In this document: one piece after another, positions 9,951-17,168 of the stretch | Layout of the letters: each line of letters opens with the position of its first letter | How positions within the stretch are numbered: position 1 is the first letter of the stretch | NCBI GenBank assembly: GCA_022825265.1 | Contig: JAJDXE010000010.1 | Span: 682,001-746,000, forward strand | DNA: 64,000 nucleotides | Reading direction: 5' to 3' | Source: Dehalococcoidia bacterium | GTDB taxonomy: Bacteria; Chloroflexota; Dehalococcoidia; Bin125 | The notes under the pieces: generated by a model | The model's database searches: none | Seen by the model: only the letters and a program-made list of their open reading frames with translations | Told to the model about the DNA's origin: nothing | Translations under genes and position numbers: made by a program

Positions 9951-10631
9951 TTAGGCCTGATGACGGGCGCGGCGGAGGCGGTAAGCGCCGAGGCCGAGGA
10001 CCAGCGTGGCGAGCAGGGCTATGGTCCCGGCGAGGGCTGCGGTGCCGGGGCCTGCGGTGGTGTCGGCGAGGCCGCCGCTGCCGGAGTCGGGGTAGCCGTT
10101 CTGCTCCATCTCGTCGTCGTCCATCATGGAGTCGTCGTCTTCGGCCATGGTGTCGTCGGACTCCATCATCTCGGAGTCTTCTTGCATCATGGAGTCGTCG
10201 TCTTCGGACATGGCGTCCTCGGACATCTCGTCGCCCTCTTCCATGAGGGCGTCGTCGTCTTCCATCACCTCATCGGCGTCGGCGTCGGCGACGGCGAGGG
10301 TGATCTGGGCCTGGTCGGCGCCGGTGCGGTTGATTTCGGGGGTGGCGGCGACGCCGTTGACCTGGAAGAGGAGGGTGGGGACCTTCTCGGCGGCGCAGGT
10401 GACGCTGAGGTGCCACTGGCCGTCGGCGGCGACGGTGGTCGCGCCGAGTTCTTCGCCTTCGGCGTCGAGGACGGTGATCACGTCGCCGGGGGTGCCGGGG
10501 CCGTAGAGGAGGAAGGGCGGGCGGGTCGGGGTCTGGGCCGAGGCCTGGGCGCTCCAGAGGGCGAAGGCGGTGAGCGCGAGGGCGGCCAGCACGAGTACGC
10601 GTACCGTGCGTCGTTTGTCGAGGTGCTTCAT
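9951..10631 (-). CDS. Secreted acidic Met/Asp/Ser-rich surface protein with C-terminal sorting-type anchor (paralogue 1)
   Basis: 226 aa with four parts: a signal peptide cleaved near AQASA; a small beta domain (GTPGDVITVLDAEGEELGAT, TVAADGQWHLSV) resembling bacterial Ig-like repeats; a strongly acidic repeat (about 120-180) of MSEDD, DDSMM and SEMMESDD units; and NGYPDSGSGGLAD followed by a membrane helix and RLRRARHQA. The tail copies the logic of a sortase or other cell-wall sorting signal, although the motif is PDSGSGG, not LPxTG. Function unknown; the Met/Asp-rich segment could bind metal ions. ATG 10631 has AAAGGA upstream. A paralogue follows at 10883. Confidence 0.8.
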   Translation of the reverse strand: MKHLDKRRTVRVLVLAALALTAFALWSAQASAQTPTRPPFLLYGPGTPGDVITVLDAEGEELGATTVAADGQWHLSVTCAAEKVPTLLFQVNGVAATPEINRTGADQAQITLAVADADADEVMEDDDALMEEGDEMSEDAMSEDDDSMMQEDSEMMESDDTMAEDDDSMMDDDEMEQNGYPDSGSGGLADTTAGPGTAALAGTIALLATLVLGLGAYRLRRARHQA

Positions 10632-10705
10632 GCTGCAATCCTTTCCACATGCGGCCGAGATCGGCAGCGCGGGGTGATGGATTGATTGTGAAGCGGGGCG
10701 GGGGT

Positions 10706-10751
10706 GGTTGCCAGTCGATAATTGGTAACGGGTGATCGGTGGTTACGTTGG
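10706..10751 (-). promoter_or_regulatory. Conserved upstream block shared with the surface-protein gene at 11.7-14.0 kb
   Basis: Plus-strand reading opens GGTTGCCAGTCGATAATTGG and ends GGGTGATCGGTGGTTACGTT plus GG. The same block, with one small indel, is at 14234-14279 upstream of the other large surface-protein gene. Shared words are GGTTG, CGAT.AT, GGGTGAT and TTACGTTGG. It lies about 75 bp before the ATG at 10631, so it is a candidate promoter or operator for coordinated expression. Confidence 0.6.
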
Positions 10752-10825
10752 GGCAATGATCGGCTGCGATCGGTTGAGATCGGGGGGAGGGGCTGAAAAA
10801 AAATAAATGGGGCTTTGGAAACGCA

Positions 10826-10853
10826 AGGGGCGGGGTCTTTCGACCCCGCCCCT
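10826..10853 (-). terminator. Rho-independent-type terminator
   Basis: AGGGGCGGGGTC (10826-10837), loop TTTC, GACCCCGCCCCT (10842-10853): a perfect 12-bp stem 29 bp after the stop of the minus-strand gene at 10883. On that strand a T-rich run follows about 20 nt later (complement of 10798-10808). Confidence 0.75.
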
Positions 10854-10882
10854 GGTTAGAGCGTGTTGCTCTGGCTGAGCGA

Positions 10883-11569
10883 CTAGGCTCGGTTGCGGAC
10901 TCGGCGGAGGCCGAGGCCGGCGATGGCTGCGACGCCGAGGGCGATCAGCAGGCCGATCAGGCCGGCGGAGACGCCACCGTTGTCAGCGATGCCGCCGGTA
11001 CCCGTGTCCGGGTAGCCCACGTCTTCGCCGTCCATCATGGAGTCGTCGTCCATCATGGAGTCGTCTTCATCGAGCATCGAGTCGTCGCCCTCGTCCATCA
11101 TCGAGTCGTCCGGGCAATCCTCGGCCATGGACTCGTCGCCGTCCTCCATCATGGAATCGTCTTCCATCATCGAGTCGTCGCCGTCTTCCATCATCGAGTC
11201 GTCCGGGCAGTCGACTGCGGGCTCTTCCATCACCACGACGGTCAGGTTGCTGACCTCAGTCTGGCCAGCGCCGCGGGGCGCTTGCTCGCCCTCGGCGACC
11301 TCGCCGTTGATCGAGAAGACCACGTCGTCCGCTGAGTCGCGGTCGATGTCGACGTACCAGGTGCCGTCTGCCGCGACGGTCATCGAGCCGAGCAACGTCA
11401 GGTCGTCGTCGTTCGCGTGTACACCGATGGTGTCGCCGGCGGTCGCGCCGGATCCGTAGAAGCGGTGCGGCGGTTCCTGCTGCGCGTCGGCCGAGGCCAG
11501 CGCGGCGATGGCGATTACGACACCCAGGGCAACGGTGATGAGCTTGGCCATCAATCCGAATCGTTGCAT
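10883..11569 (-). CDS. Secreted acidic Met/Asp/Ser-rich surface protein with C-terminal sorting-type anchor (paralogue 2)
   Basis: 228 aa with the same plan as the gene at 9951: signal peptide (LITVALGVVIAIAALASADA), short beta domain (GATAGDTIGVHANDDDLTLL, TVAADGTWYVDI), then a highly regular acidic repeat of CPDDSMMEDGDDSMMED-type units (about 120-185) containing two CPDDSMM copies, so two cysteines are embedded. It ends GYPDTGTGGIADNGG, a membrane helix and LRRVRNRA. The repeat is nearly perfect at the DNA level, implying recent slippage or selection for repeat number. ATG 11569 has AAAGGA 8 nt upstream. Unknown function, extracytoplasmic and membrane- or wall-attached. Confidence 0.8.
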   Translation of the reverse strand: MQRFGLMAKLITVALGVVIAIAALASADAQQEPPHRFYGSGATAGDTIGVHANDDDLTLLGSMTVAADGTWYVDIDRDSADDVVFSINGEVAEGEQAPRGAGQTEVSNLTVVVMEEPAVDCPDDSMMEDGDDSMMEDDSMMEDGDESMAEDCPDDSMMDEGDDSMLDEDDSMMDDDSMMDGEDVGYPDTGTGGIADNGGVSAGLIGLLIALGVAAIAGLGLRRVRNRA

Positions 11570-11654
11570 TTCAGCGTCCTTTCAAGTGGAAGCTGGATCA
11601 TCAGCGGTGTTCGCCGCCCCCGCCGGAGCGAGGGCAGCGAACCGCTAGCCATGG

Positions 11655-13979
11655 CTAGTTGCTGATGAACAGGATGTCGCCGTACTCGACAGCGAAGTCG
11701 ACCGAACCCGGAACCGCTCTGCCGTCAACCACCGAGTAGCGGACCCAGGTGGAACCGTTCCACAGGTGGATAGCGGTGGCGCCTTCGGCGCTCAGGGCGC
11801 TGAAGAGGGCGCTGGCGGTCGTCGGCGTGTTGGACAACCAGGTGACGAAGCCACTCTTGCCGGTCAGCCGCTCGGTTTCGGCGGCGACCTCAGCAGCGGC
11901 GGCTTCAGCAGCAGCGGCGGCTTCGGCGGCGGCCTCAGCAGCCTCAGCAGCGGCTGCCTCGGCGGCGATGCGGTCGCGCTCGGCCTGAGCGGCGGCTTCC
12001 TCGGCCGCGATGCGGTCGGCTTCGGCCTGGTCGGCCGCAGCCTGCTCGGCGGCAGAGGTCACCGGGATGGTCAGGCTGGCGCGATGGCTGCCGGAGATCG
12101 CCAGGACGGTGAAGTCGTCGCTGGCGTGGTACTCAGCGGTGGCGGTGCCGTCGCTGGTCAGGACATCCCGTGGGCCGAACAGGGTCGCGCCACCGGAGTG
12201 GAAGAAGCTGACCATGCCCTCGACGGGCTCACCGTCGGCGTCGGCCAGGGAGGCCAGGACGGTGACGCTGCCGGCGCTGTGGTCTTCGCCCACAACCTCA
12301 ATCGAGATGCTGGCCAGGGTCGGGTCAGGCTCGGGAGCCTCCGGGGCCGGGCCGGCAGGTGCGCTCAACGCAAGGGTGGCGCGCTTGCCGCCGGCGTTGG
12401 CGATGACCAAGGCGTCGCCGGTCCTGGAAGTCACAACGAACCGCGCCGTGGCCTGACCCTTGACGATTTCGCGCTCGCCACTAGTTGCAGGCGTATTGCC
12501 ATCCAGCGACGTAGCCTTCAGACCGCTTTCGGCCCAGGTGAAGGTCACGCCATCATTCGCGGAAGCAGCAATGTCATCGCTGTTCTTGAGCGAGTTCGCA
12601 ACCAGGTTGCCGTTCTTGTCCCTCACGGTGGCCGTGAGCGTCACGATGTCGCCGAAGGTTGCTTCGGTCATGTCGGCCGTGAGCTCGACCGTCTCCGCGT
12701 CGCCAACGACGGTCACCGTAGTGGTCTTGGCTGTCGCGGCGCTGTCGTTGAGCAGGACGCGAATGGTGTAGTCGCCCGGTTTCGGCGTGGCCGCAGCTGC
12801 AACGTGGACTTTCATCCGCACAGCACCAGGCGCCGCGGTTGTAGCAGCAGAGGAACCGGCCTCTTCAGTGATCACCAGGTGGGTCGCGTCCCCCCCAGTG
12901 GGAACCTTTGTGACGGTCGCGGCGACAACGGCGTCAGTGATCGCACTGGTAGCGCCGCTCTTGTCCATTCCGGTCACGTCGAAGTAGACACCGGGACCGT
13001 TGGCGTTGGCAGGTGTATCACCGCTGTCGTCGGTGTCGCCGTCATCAAGCGAGCCGCTCACATCGCCTAGCGAAATCGCGGTGGCAACGCCAGAGAACCT
13101 CAGCGTGACCTTCTCCGATGACGCAGATGAACCATCGGTTCCCACGACCACCGCCCAGACGTCAACGGTTCCGGCGGTCTGCCGCGACACCGTAAAGATC
13201 ATCGTCGCGTTCGAGGCCGTTGCGCCGTAAGTCTGGGACCCAGCTTCGGTCGCTGATGTGAGGGCGGCCGTCGAGTCAGCCGCAATTGGAGACGCGGCGG
13301 GATTCAATCGACCGCCCGACGCGATCAGCGTGATGGTGTTCACACCATCGTTGTTGGTCTTCTCACCGAGGCCATTGTTCACGGTCAGAACCAACACGAT
13401 GTTCGTGGCGCCTGTGGCAGCATCGCCCGCTGCAGCGGTATCCGTGTCTTGCACACGGGTGGTGTCCGTCGCAACAGCATGGCTATCGCCGGCCGCATTG
13501 GTGTAACCAAACGTGATCACGGCGCTGCCAACGTCGTCGCCAATGTCGCCAACCGTAATGGTTAGCTCACCGGAAATGATGTCGGTGCCAGCGCCGTCTT
13601 CGGCGGCACCAGCGATGATGGTGTACGTGCCCGATGCGCCTTCACGCACGACGAGGGTACCTTCAGCCGCACCCGGATCGGCTGCTGTTCCGGCAAGACT
13701 GGCCTGAACGCCCGTGACAAGCACATCGGTCGTGGACTCTGCGACTCGCAGATACGTGAGGAACGTGTTGCCGGCATCATCGCCGTCGTTCATAACGAGC
13801 AACTGAATGGGATAGCTGCCGGCTTTCACCGTGTTGTCAGAGTCGCCAATGCTGATCGCGACATGCGGATGGCTGTCCGCTTGCGCTGGCTGGAGCACGA
13901 CGAACAGCGCGGCGACCAGCGCGGCGAGTACCGCCAGCGCCACCGCACTTGTGCGCTTTCGCGCAAGAGTTTCAATCAT
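11655..13979 (-). CDS. Large secreted Ig-like surface protein with Ala-rich coiled-coil stalk
   Basis: 774 aa. The start ATG 13979 begins MIETLARKRTSAVALAVLAA, a signal peptide ending near AQADS, with AAGGG upstream. The body (about 35-590) is Thr/Ala/Val/Asp-rich beta sequence with several Ig-like modules, such as TVTVVGDAETVELTADMTEA and LASISIEVVGEDHSAGSVTV, the second resembling invasin/Big-type domains. A helical stalk of AEADRIAAEEAAAQAERDRI repeats (about 640-705) follows. A C-terminal domain (SGFVTWLSNTPTTASALFSA ... YGDILFISN) is shared with the M23-like protein at 6.8 kb. No C-terminal membrane anchor, so the last domain may attach it to the envelope. Function unknown; adhesion or S-layer role possible. 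Confidence 0.78.
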   Translation of the reverse strand: MIETLARKRTSAVALAVLAALVAALFVVLQPAQADSHPHVAISIGDSDNTVKAGSYPIQLLVMNDGDDAGNTFLTYLRVAESTTDVLVTGVQASLAGTAADPGAAEGTLVVREGASGTYTIIAGAAEDGAGTDIISGELTITVGDIGDDVGSAVITFGYTNAAGDSHAVATDTTRVQDTDTAAAGDAATGATNIVLVLTVNNGLGEKTNNDGVNTITLIASGGRLNPAASPIAADSTAALTSATEAGSQTYGATASNATMIFTVSRQTAGTVDVWAVVVGTDGSSASSEKVTLRFSGVATAISLGDVSGSLDDGDTDDSGDTPANANGPGVYFDVTGMDKSGATSAITDAVVAATVTKVPTGGDATHLVITEEAGSSAATTAAPGAVRMKVHVAAAATPKPGDYTIRVLLNDSAATAKTTTVTVVGDAETVELTADMTEATFGDIVTLTATVRDKNGNLVANSLKNSDDIAASANDGVTFTWAESGLKATSLDGNTPATSGEREIVKGQATARFVVTSRTGDALVIANAGGKRATLALSAPAGPAPEAPEPDPTLASISIEVVGEDHSAGSVTVLASLADADGEPVEGMVSFFHSGGATLFGPRDVLTSDGTATAEYHASDDFTVLAISGSHRASLTIPVTSAAEQAAADQAEADRIAAEEAAAQAERDRIAAEAAAAEAAEAAAEAAAAAEAAAAEVAAETERLTGKSGFVTWLSNTPTTASALFSALSAEGATAIHLWNGSTWVRYSVVDGRAVPGSVDFAVEYGDILFISN

Positions 13980-14233
13980 TTTCTGCCCTTTCACTGGGCG
14001 GAATGGGAGAGTGGAGCCTGTTTCCACTCGCCTGGAGCGTGTGCCCGGTGGTCGACCGGGGCTGCGCTGTCTCTCTGGCCGATGGCGCCCTCGCTTTCCG
14101 TGCGGTGGAGCATGTCCCCGCGCTTCCCCGGGCTGAGCCGGGGTCTGGATGGGGACCTGCGCAGGCCCCGCCCGCACATAGTTCGCCCCAGGTATCGACT
14201 TTCCACGTGGTGATCTTCGCTGATTGGGTGGTC

Positions 14234-14279
14234 GGTTGGCAACCGATTATGGGGTGGTGGGTGATTGATATTACGTTGG
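14234..14279 (-). promoter_or_regulatory. Conserved upstream block, copy 2
   Basis: Begins GGTTGGCAACCGATTATGGG and ends GATATTACGTTGG on the plus strand; matches 10706-10751. It includes a perfect GGTTG-G-CAACC palindrome (14234-14244). It lies about 255 bp before the ATG at 13979, leaving a long leader between. Confidence 0.55.
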
Positions 14280-14305
14280 CGTAACGAAGGGGGTGTGGTT
14301 TGGTT

Positions 14306-14495
14306 CTCACCCCCTCACCCGCTTCGCGGGAGCTCCCCCTCGAGGGGGAGCAAATTTGGGGGGCGGCTCGGACTTCCGACCCCCTCTGCCTGGGTTGGTG
14401 GTGGTGCGCTACGTCGGCGTGCCCCCCTCTGTCGGCGTGCCCCCCTCTGTCGCTCCGCGACATCTCCCCCCAAGGGGGGGAGAAAATTGGGAGGG
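14306..14495. repeat. Palindromic intergenic repeats (CTCCCCCT...AGGGGGAG family), two units
   Basis: Unit A (14306-14352) has ACCCGCTTCGCGGG and AGCTCCCCCTCGAGGGGGAG. Unit B (14421-14483) has CCCCCCTCTGTCGGCGTG repeated, then TCTGTCGCTCCGCGACATCT and CCCCCCAAGGGGGG. Related elements occur at 30991, 32733, 33333 and 46207. All are intergenic and hairpin-forming, like REP-type repeats. This explains the gene-free stretch 14285-14500. Confidence 0.75.
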
Positions 14496-14506
14496 GCATC
14501 AGGTTC

Positions 14507-14542
14507 CGAAGACGGCGTACATGAGGGCGCCGAAGACATCGG
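14507..14542 (-). pseudogene. Remnant of a duplicated 3' gene end (GALMYAVFG tail)
   Basis: Minus-strand reading just after the stop at 14553 encodes DVFGALMYAVFGT and then a stop. This matches the C-terminus of the paralogous gene at 14999 (FGALMYAVFG) nearly base for base (14507-14536 versus 15003-15032). It is probably a scar of tandem duplication and recombination between the two small genes. Confidence 0.6.
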
Positions 14543-14552
14543 GGACTGGGGA

Positions 14553-14966
14553 TCAGGAGAAGGCGCGGACGACGAGGGCGACGAGCAGTCCAAAGACGCC
14601 GCCGCCCCAGAGGAGGAAGCGCCGCTCCATGCGGTCGAGTCGGGCGTTGAGCTGATCGCGGAGGTCGCTGATCTCGCGCCGGACGTCGGCGATGTTGTCC
14701 CTGAGTTCCTGCTTGGTGGCCATCTCGCGAATCTGCGAGCGGAGATCGGCCAGGCCGTCCTTGAGTTCCTGGCTGCTCAAGGCGAGGCCGTCCTTGAGTT
14801 CCTGGCGGGTGGCGGTCTGGGAGATGACGCGGGTGAGGCCCAACTCGAAGGCGTAGCGGTAGGCGCGGGCCTGTTGGGTTTCCATGCCGGCCTCGACGAG
14901 GTCTTCTTCCAGCCGGTCGGACCAGGCTTCGATAGTAGGGTCGGCAGGCGGCGTGTCGGTGGTCAT
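14553..14966 (-). CDS. Small coiled-coil membrane protein (DUF1640-like), copy 1
   Basis: 137 aa: N-terminal soluble part (about 1-50), a heptad-rich coiled coil with near-repeats RQELKDGLALSSQELKDGLA and TKQELRDNIADVRREISDLR (about 52-112), and a C-terminal membrane helix (FLLWGGGVFGLLVALVVRAF). The coiled coil plus tail anchor resembles the DUF1640/CCDC90 group; function unknown. ATG 14966 has no Shine-Dalgarno sequence. TATCAT (14974-14979, minus) is 7 nt upstream, suggesting a leaderless mRNA. A paralogue is immediately upstream at 14999. Confidence 0.75.
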   Translation of the reverse strand: MTTDTPPADPTIEAWSDRLEEDLVEAGMETQQARAYRYAFELGLTRVISQTATRQELKDGLALSSQELKDGLADLRSQIREMATKQELRDNIADVRREISDLRDQLNARLDRMERRFLLWGGGVFGLLVALVVRAFS

Positions 14967-14973
14967 GGGGTCG

Positions 14974-14979
14974 ATGATA
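14974..14979 (-). promoter_or_regulatory. Leaderless-type -10 box TATCAT
   Basis: TATCAT on the minus strand, 7 nt before ATG 14966; no ribosome-binding site lies between. Confidence 0.5.
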
Positions 14980-14998
14980 GCGGGGCTGATCGGCGGGT

Positions 14999-15340
14999 TT
15001 AGCCGAAGACGGCGTACATGAGGGCGCCGAAGGTGGCGGACCACATGGCGAAGCCGAGCCAGGCGAGTCGCCACATGGTGCGTTCCATGGCGTCGATGCG
15101 GCCGGTCAAGTCGCGGCGCAGGGCTTCGATCTCCTGCTTCATCTCCTGCCGAACGAGGAGGAACTCGTCCTTCATCTCCTGGCGCAGACTGCCGATCTCT
15201 CCCTGCAGGTCGTCTCTGGTCGCCAGTTGGACGATTTCGTCGCCGAGCTTCAAGGCGGCGGTTTTGGAACTTTGCTCGGAGGCGCCGGCCTCGCGCAGGG
15301 CGTCCTCGACGGACTGTTCGAGGTCTCGGGTGGTGACCAT
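14999..15340 (-). CDS. Small coiled-coil membrane protein (DUF1640-like), copy 2
   Basis: 113 aa with the same organisation as the neighbour at 14553: MVTTRDLEQSVEDALREAGA, then a coiled coil (LQGEIGSLRQEMKDEFLLVR, QEMKQEIEALRRDL) and a C-terminal membrane helix (LAWLGFAMWSATFGALMYAV). It has a good Shine-Dalgarno sequence (GGAGG, 9 nt before ATG 15340). Its minus-strand TATCCT (15364-15369) lies beside the start region of the divergent SDR gene. Function unknown. Confidence 0.72.
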   Translation of the reverse strand: MVTTRDLEQSVEDALREAGASEQSSKTAALKLGDEIVQLATRDDLQGEIGSLRQEMKDEFLLVRQEMKQEIEALRRDLTGRIDAMERTMWRLAWLGFAMWSATFGALMYAVFG

Positions 15341-15427
15341 GCGTGGTTCCTCCGGTTGGGATCAGGATAGCGCGGGGTGGCTTATCCTTTCGCCATCCAA
15401 CGAGAGCGAGAGCGAAGGCGGGGCATC

Positions 15428-16207
15428 ATGGGCAGTCTGGACGGCAAGGTGGCGGTGGTGACGGGGGGCGGACGCGGGATCGGTCGGGCGATTGCGCTGG
15501 AGATGGCTCGCTGGGGGGCGGACATCGTGGTGTCGTCGCGGACGCAGGCGCAGTTGGACTCGGTGGTGGGGGAGGTCGAGGCGATTGGGACTCGGGGGCT
15601 GGCGGTGATCGCGGATGCGCTTGATCGGGAGGCTTCGAAGGAGCCGGTTCGTGCGGCGGTGGCTGAGTTTGGGGCTTGCGACATTCTTGTCAATAATGTG
15701 GGCGGCGGCGCGCCACTGCGGGGATCGCAGGAGGCGTTTACGCACGACGACGACGTGTTCGAGGCCAACCTGGCGCTGAACCTGACGTCGGCGTACTGGA
15801 CGACTCGGGAGGCGCTGCCGCATATGCGGGAGTCGGGGTATGGGCGGGTGCTGACGATTGGCTCGGGCTATGCGAAGCGCTCGGGCGGGGCGATCGCGTA
15901 TACGGCGGCGAAGCATGGGCTGATTGGGCTGACTCGGGCGTTGGCGCACGATGTCGCGGCGCACGGGATTACGGTGAACTGTCTGTGTCCTGGGTGGACC
16001 AACACGGCGCTGGTCGATTGGGAGGCGATGGGCAAGGCGGCCGGCATCTCGGCCGAGGAGGCGCACGCGATGCGGGCGGCGGAGAATCTGCAGAATCGAG
16101 TGCTCGAGCCAGAGGAGCTTGGTCCAATGGCGGCGCTGTTGGCAGCGCCGGAATCGGCGGGGATCACGGGACAGGTGATCTCGGTCGACGGCGGCTACAA
16201 GGTCTAA
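15428..16207 (+). CDS. SDR-family NAD(P)-dependent oxidoreductase
   Basis: 259-aa classical short-chain dehydrogenase. The Rossmann cofactor motif is TGGGRGIG (12-19), followed by NNVGG (89-93). The catalytic residues are Ser146, Tyr158 and Lys162 (YTAAK), and the C-terminus ITGQVISVDGGYKV is typical of FabG-like enzymes. The start ATG 15428 gives the canonical MGSLDGKVAVVTGG. It is 21 bp upstream of an enoyl-CoA hydratase gene, so the pair may act on successive beta-oxidation-type steps (hydration and hydroxyacyl oxidation). Substrate not known. Confidence 0.9.
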   Translation: MGSLDGKVAVVTGGGRGIGRAIALEMARWGADIVVSSRTQAQLDSVVGEVEAIGTRGLAVIADALDREASKEPVRAAVAEFGACDILVNNVGGGAPLRGSQEAFTHDDDVFEANLALNLTSAYWTTREALPHMRESGYGRVLTIGSGYAKRSGGAIAYTAAKHGLIGLTRALAHDVAAHGITVNCLCPGWTNTALVDWEAMGKAAGISAEEAHAMRAAENLQNRVLEPEELGPMAALLAAPESAGITGQVISVDGGYKV

Positions 16208-16228
16208 TCCAGAGTGAAGGAGAACGAG

Positions 16229-17041
16229 ATGGCACACCAGGATCTCAATCTGGACATCCAGAACAACGTCGCGATTGTCACGCTCAACCGTCCCGAGAAG
16301 ATGAACGCGATGGGGCCGCGTCTGGTCCACGAGCTGCTCGATGTGCTCGAGTCGACGCGGCATGACGACAACGTCAAGGCGATGGTGATCACGGGCTCGG
16401 GCCGAGGATTCTGCGCCGGCGCGGACGTGTCGGGCGGGGCTGAGGCGCGCAAGCTCTCGCAGGAACTCGACGAGGCGGACAGCTATCGGCGTCACAAGGA
16501 AGCGCCGATCGGCCACTACGGGGTGCTCTTCTCGACGTTGAACGATTATCCGAAGCCAATCGTGGCGGCAGTCAACGGCGCAGCCGCTGGCGCAGGCATG
16601 TCGCTCGCGCTCGCCTGCGACATCCGCCTGGCCTCGACCAACGCCCGCTTCATCAGCGCCTTTGTGCATCGAGCGATCGTGCCCGACACCGGTAGCACCT
16701 TCTATCTGCCGCAGATGCTCGGCAAGGGCCGGGCGCTGGAGCTGATGTACACGGGCGAGCCGCTGAATGCGTCGGATGCGGAGCGGTACGGTCTGACGAA
16801 CCGGACGCTGGATCCGGAGTCGCTGGTGGAAGAAGCGATCGCGCTGGCGGAGAAGATCGCGCGTGGTCCGTCGCTGGCGATCGAGTTGACGAAGCGTCTG
16901 GTGAATAATCAGGCGCCGAGCTTCGATATGCAGGTGGAGCGGGAGGCGTGGGGTCTGGGGATTACGGGGGAGAGTGAGGATCGGCAGGAGGGGATCGATA
17001 GCTTCCTGGAGAAGCGTCCGGCGCAATTCAGAGGCAGATAA
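16229..17041 (+). CDS. Enoyl-CoA hydratase/isomerase (PaaG-like)
   Basis: 270-aa crotonase-superfamily enzyme. The oxyanion-hole segments are FCAGADVSGG (about 66-75) and NGAAAGAGMSLALACDIRLA (about 112-131). The acid/base segment reads VPDTGSTFYLPQMLG, with Asp where PaaG-type isomerases carry their catalytic Asp, not the Glu of classical hydratases, so isomerisation is plausible. ATG 16229 has AAGGAG about 6 nt upstream. Same operon as the SDR. Confidence 0.9.
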   Translation: MAHQDLNLDIQNNVAIVTLNRPEKMNAMGPRLVHELLDVLESTRHDDNVKAMVITGSGRGFCAGADVSGGAEARKLSQELDEADSYRRHKEAPIGHYGVLFSTLNDYPKPIVAAVNGAAAGAGMSLALACDIRLASTNARFISAFVHRAIVPDTGSTFYLPQMLGKGRALELMYTGEPLNASDAERYGLTNRTLDPESLVEEAIALAEKIARGPSLAIELTKRLVNNQAPSFDMQVEREAWGLGITGESEDRQEGIDSFLEKRPAQFRGR

Positions 17042-17050
17042 GATCGGGCA

Positions 17051-17126
17051 AGCGCGGGGTTAGCAACCCGCGCTAGGGCGGCCGTTGTGGAAAGCCACTT
17101 TCCCCCACACGACGGTCGCCTGCCCT
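17051..17126 (+). other. Two consecutive hairpins between enoyl-CoA hydratase and enolase-superfamily genes
   Basis: Hairpin 1: AGCGCGGG (17051-17058) pairs with CCCGCGCT (17067-17074), extendable by GTT/AAC. Hairpin 2 is a longer imperfect palindrome (17074-17126) from AGGGCGGCCGTTGTGG to CCACACGACGGTCGCCTGCC. There is no T tract, so they could terminate, attenuate or protect the mRNA. Confidence 0.5.
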
Positions 17127-17168
17127 AGCGCCATGTTAGCCGATGCAACCCGTAGCGGAGGGATTCCA

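Noticed and set aside
9687..10685. A 332-codon Gly/Val-rich plus-strand frame
   Set aside because: It is the complement of the acidic surface protein and the TPP enzyme start; the regular HHGVVVFGHG repeat simply reflects the DDSMM repeat.
15362..17026. A 554-codon minus-strand frame over the SDR and enoyl-CoA hydratase genes
   Set aside because: Both plus-strand genes carry full catalytic motifs; the antisense product is Arg/His-rich, typical of GC-rich shadow frames.
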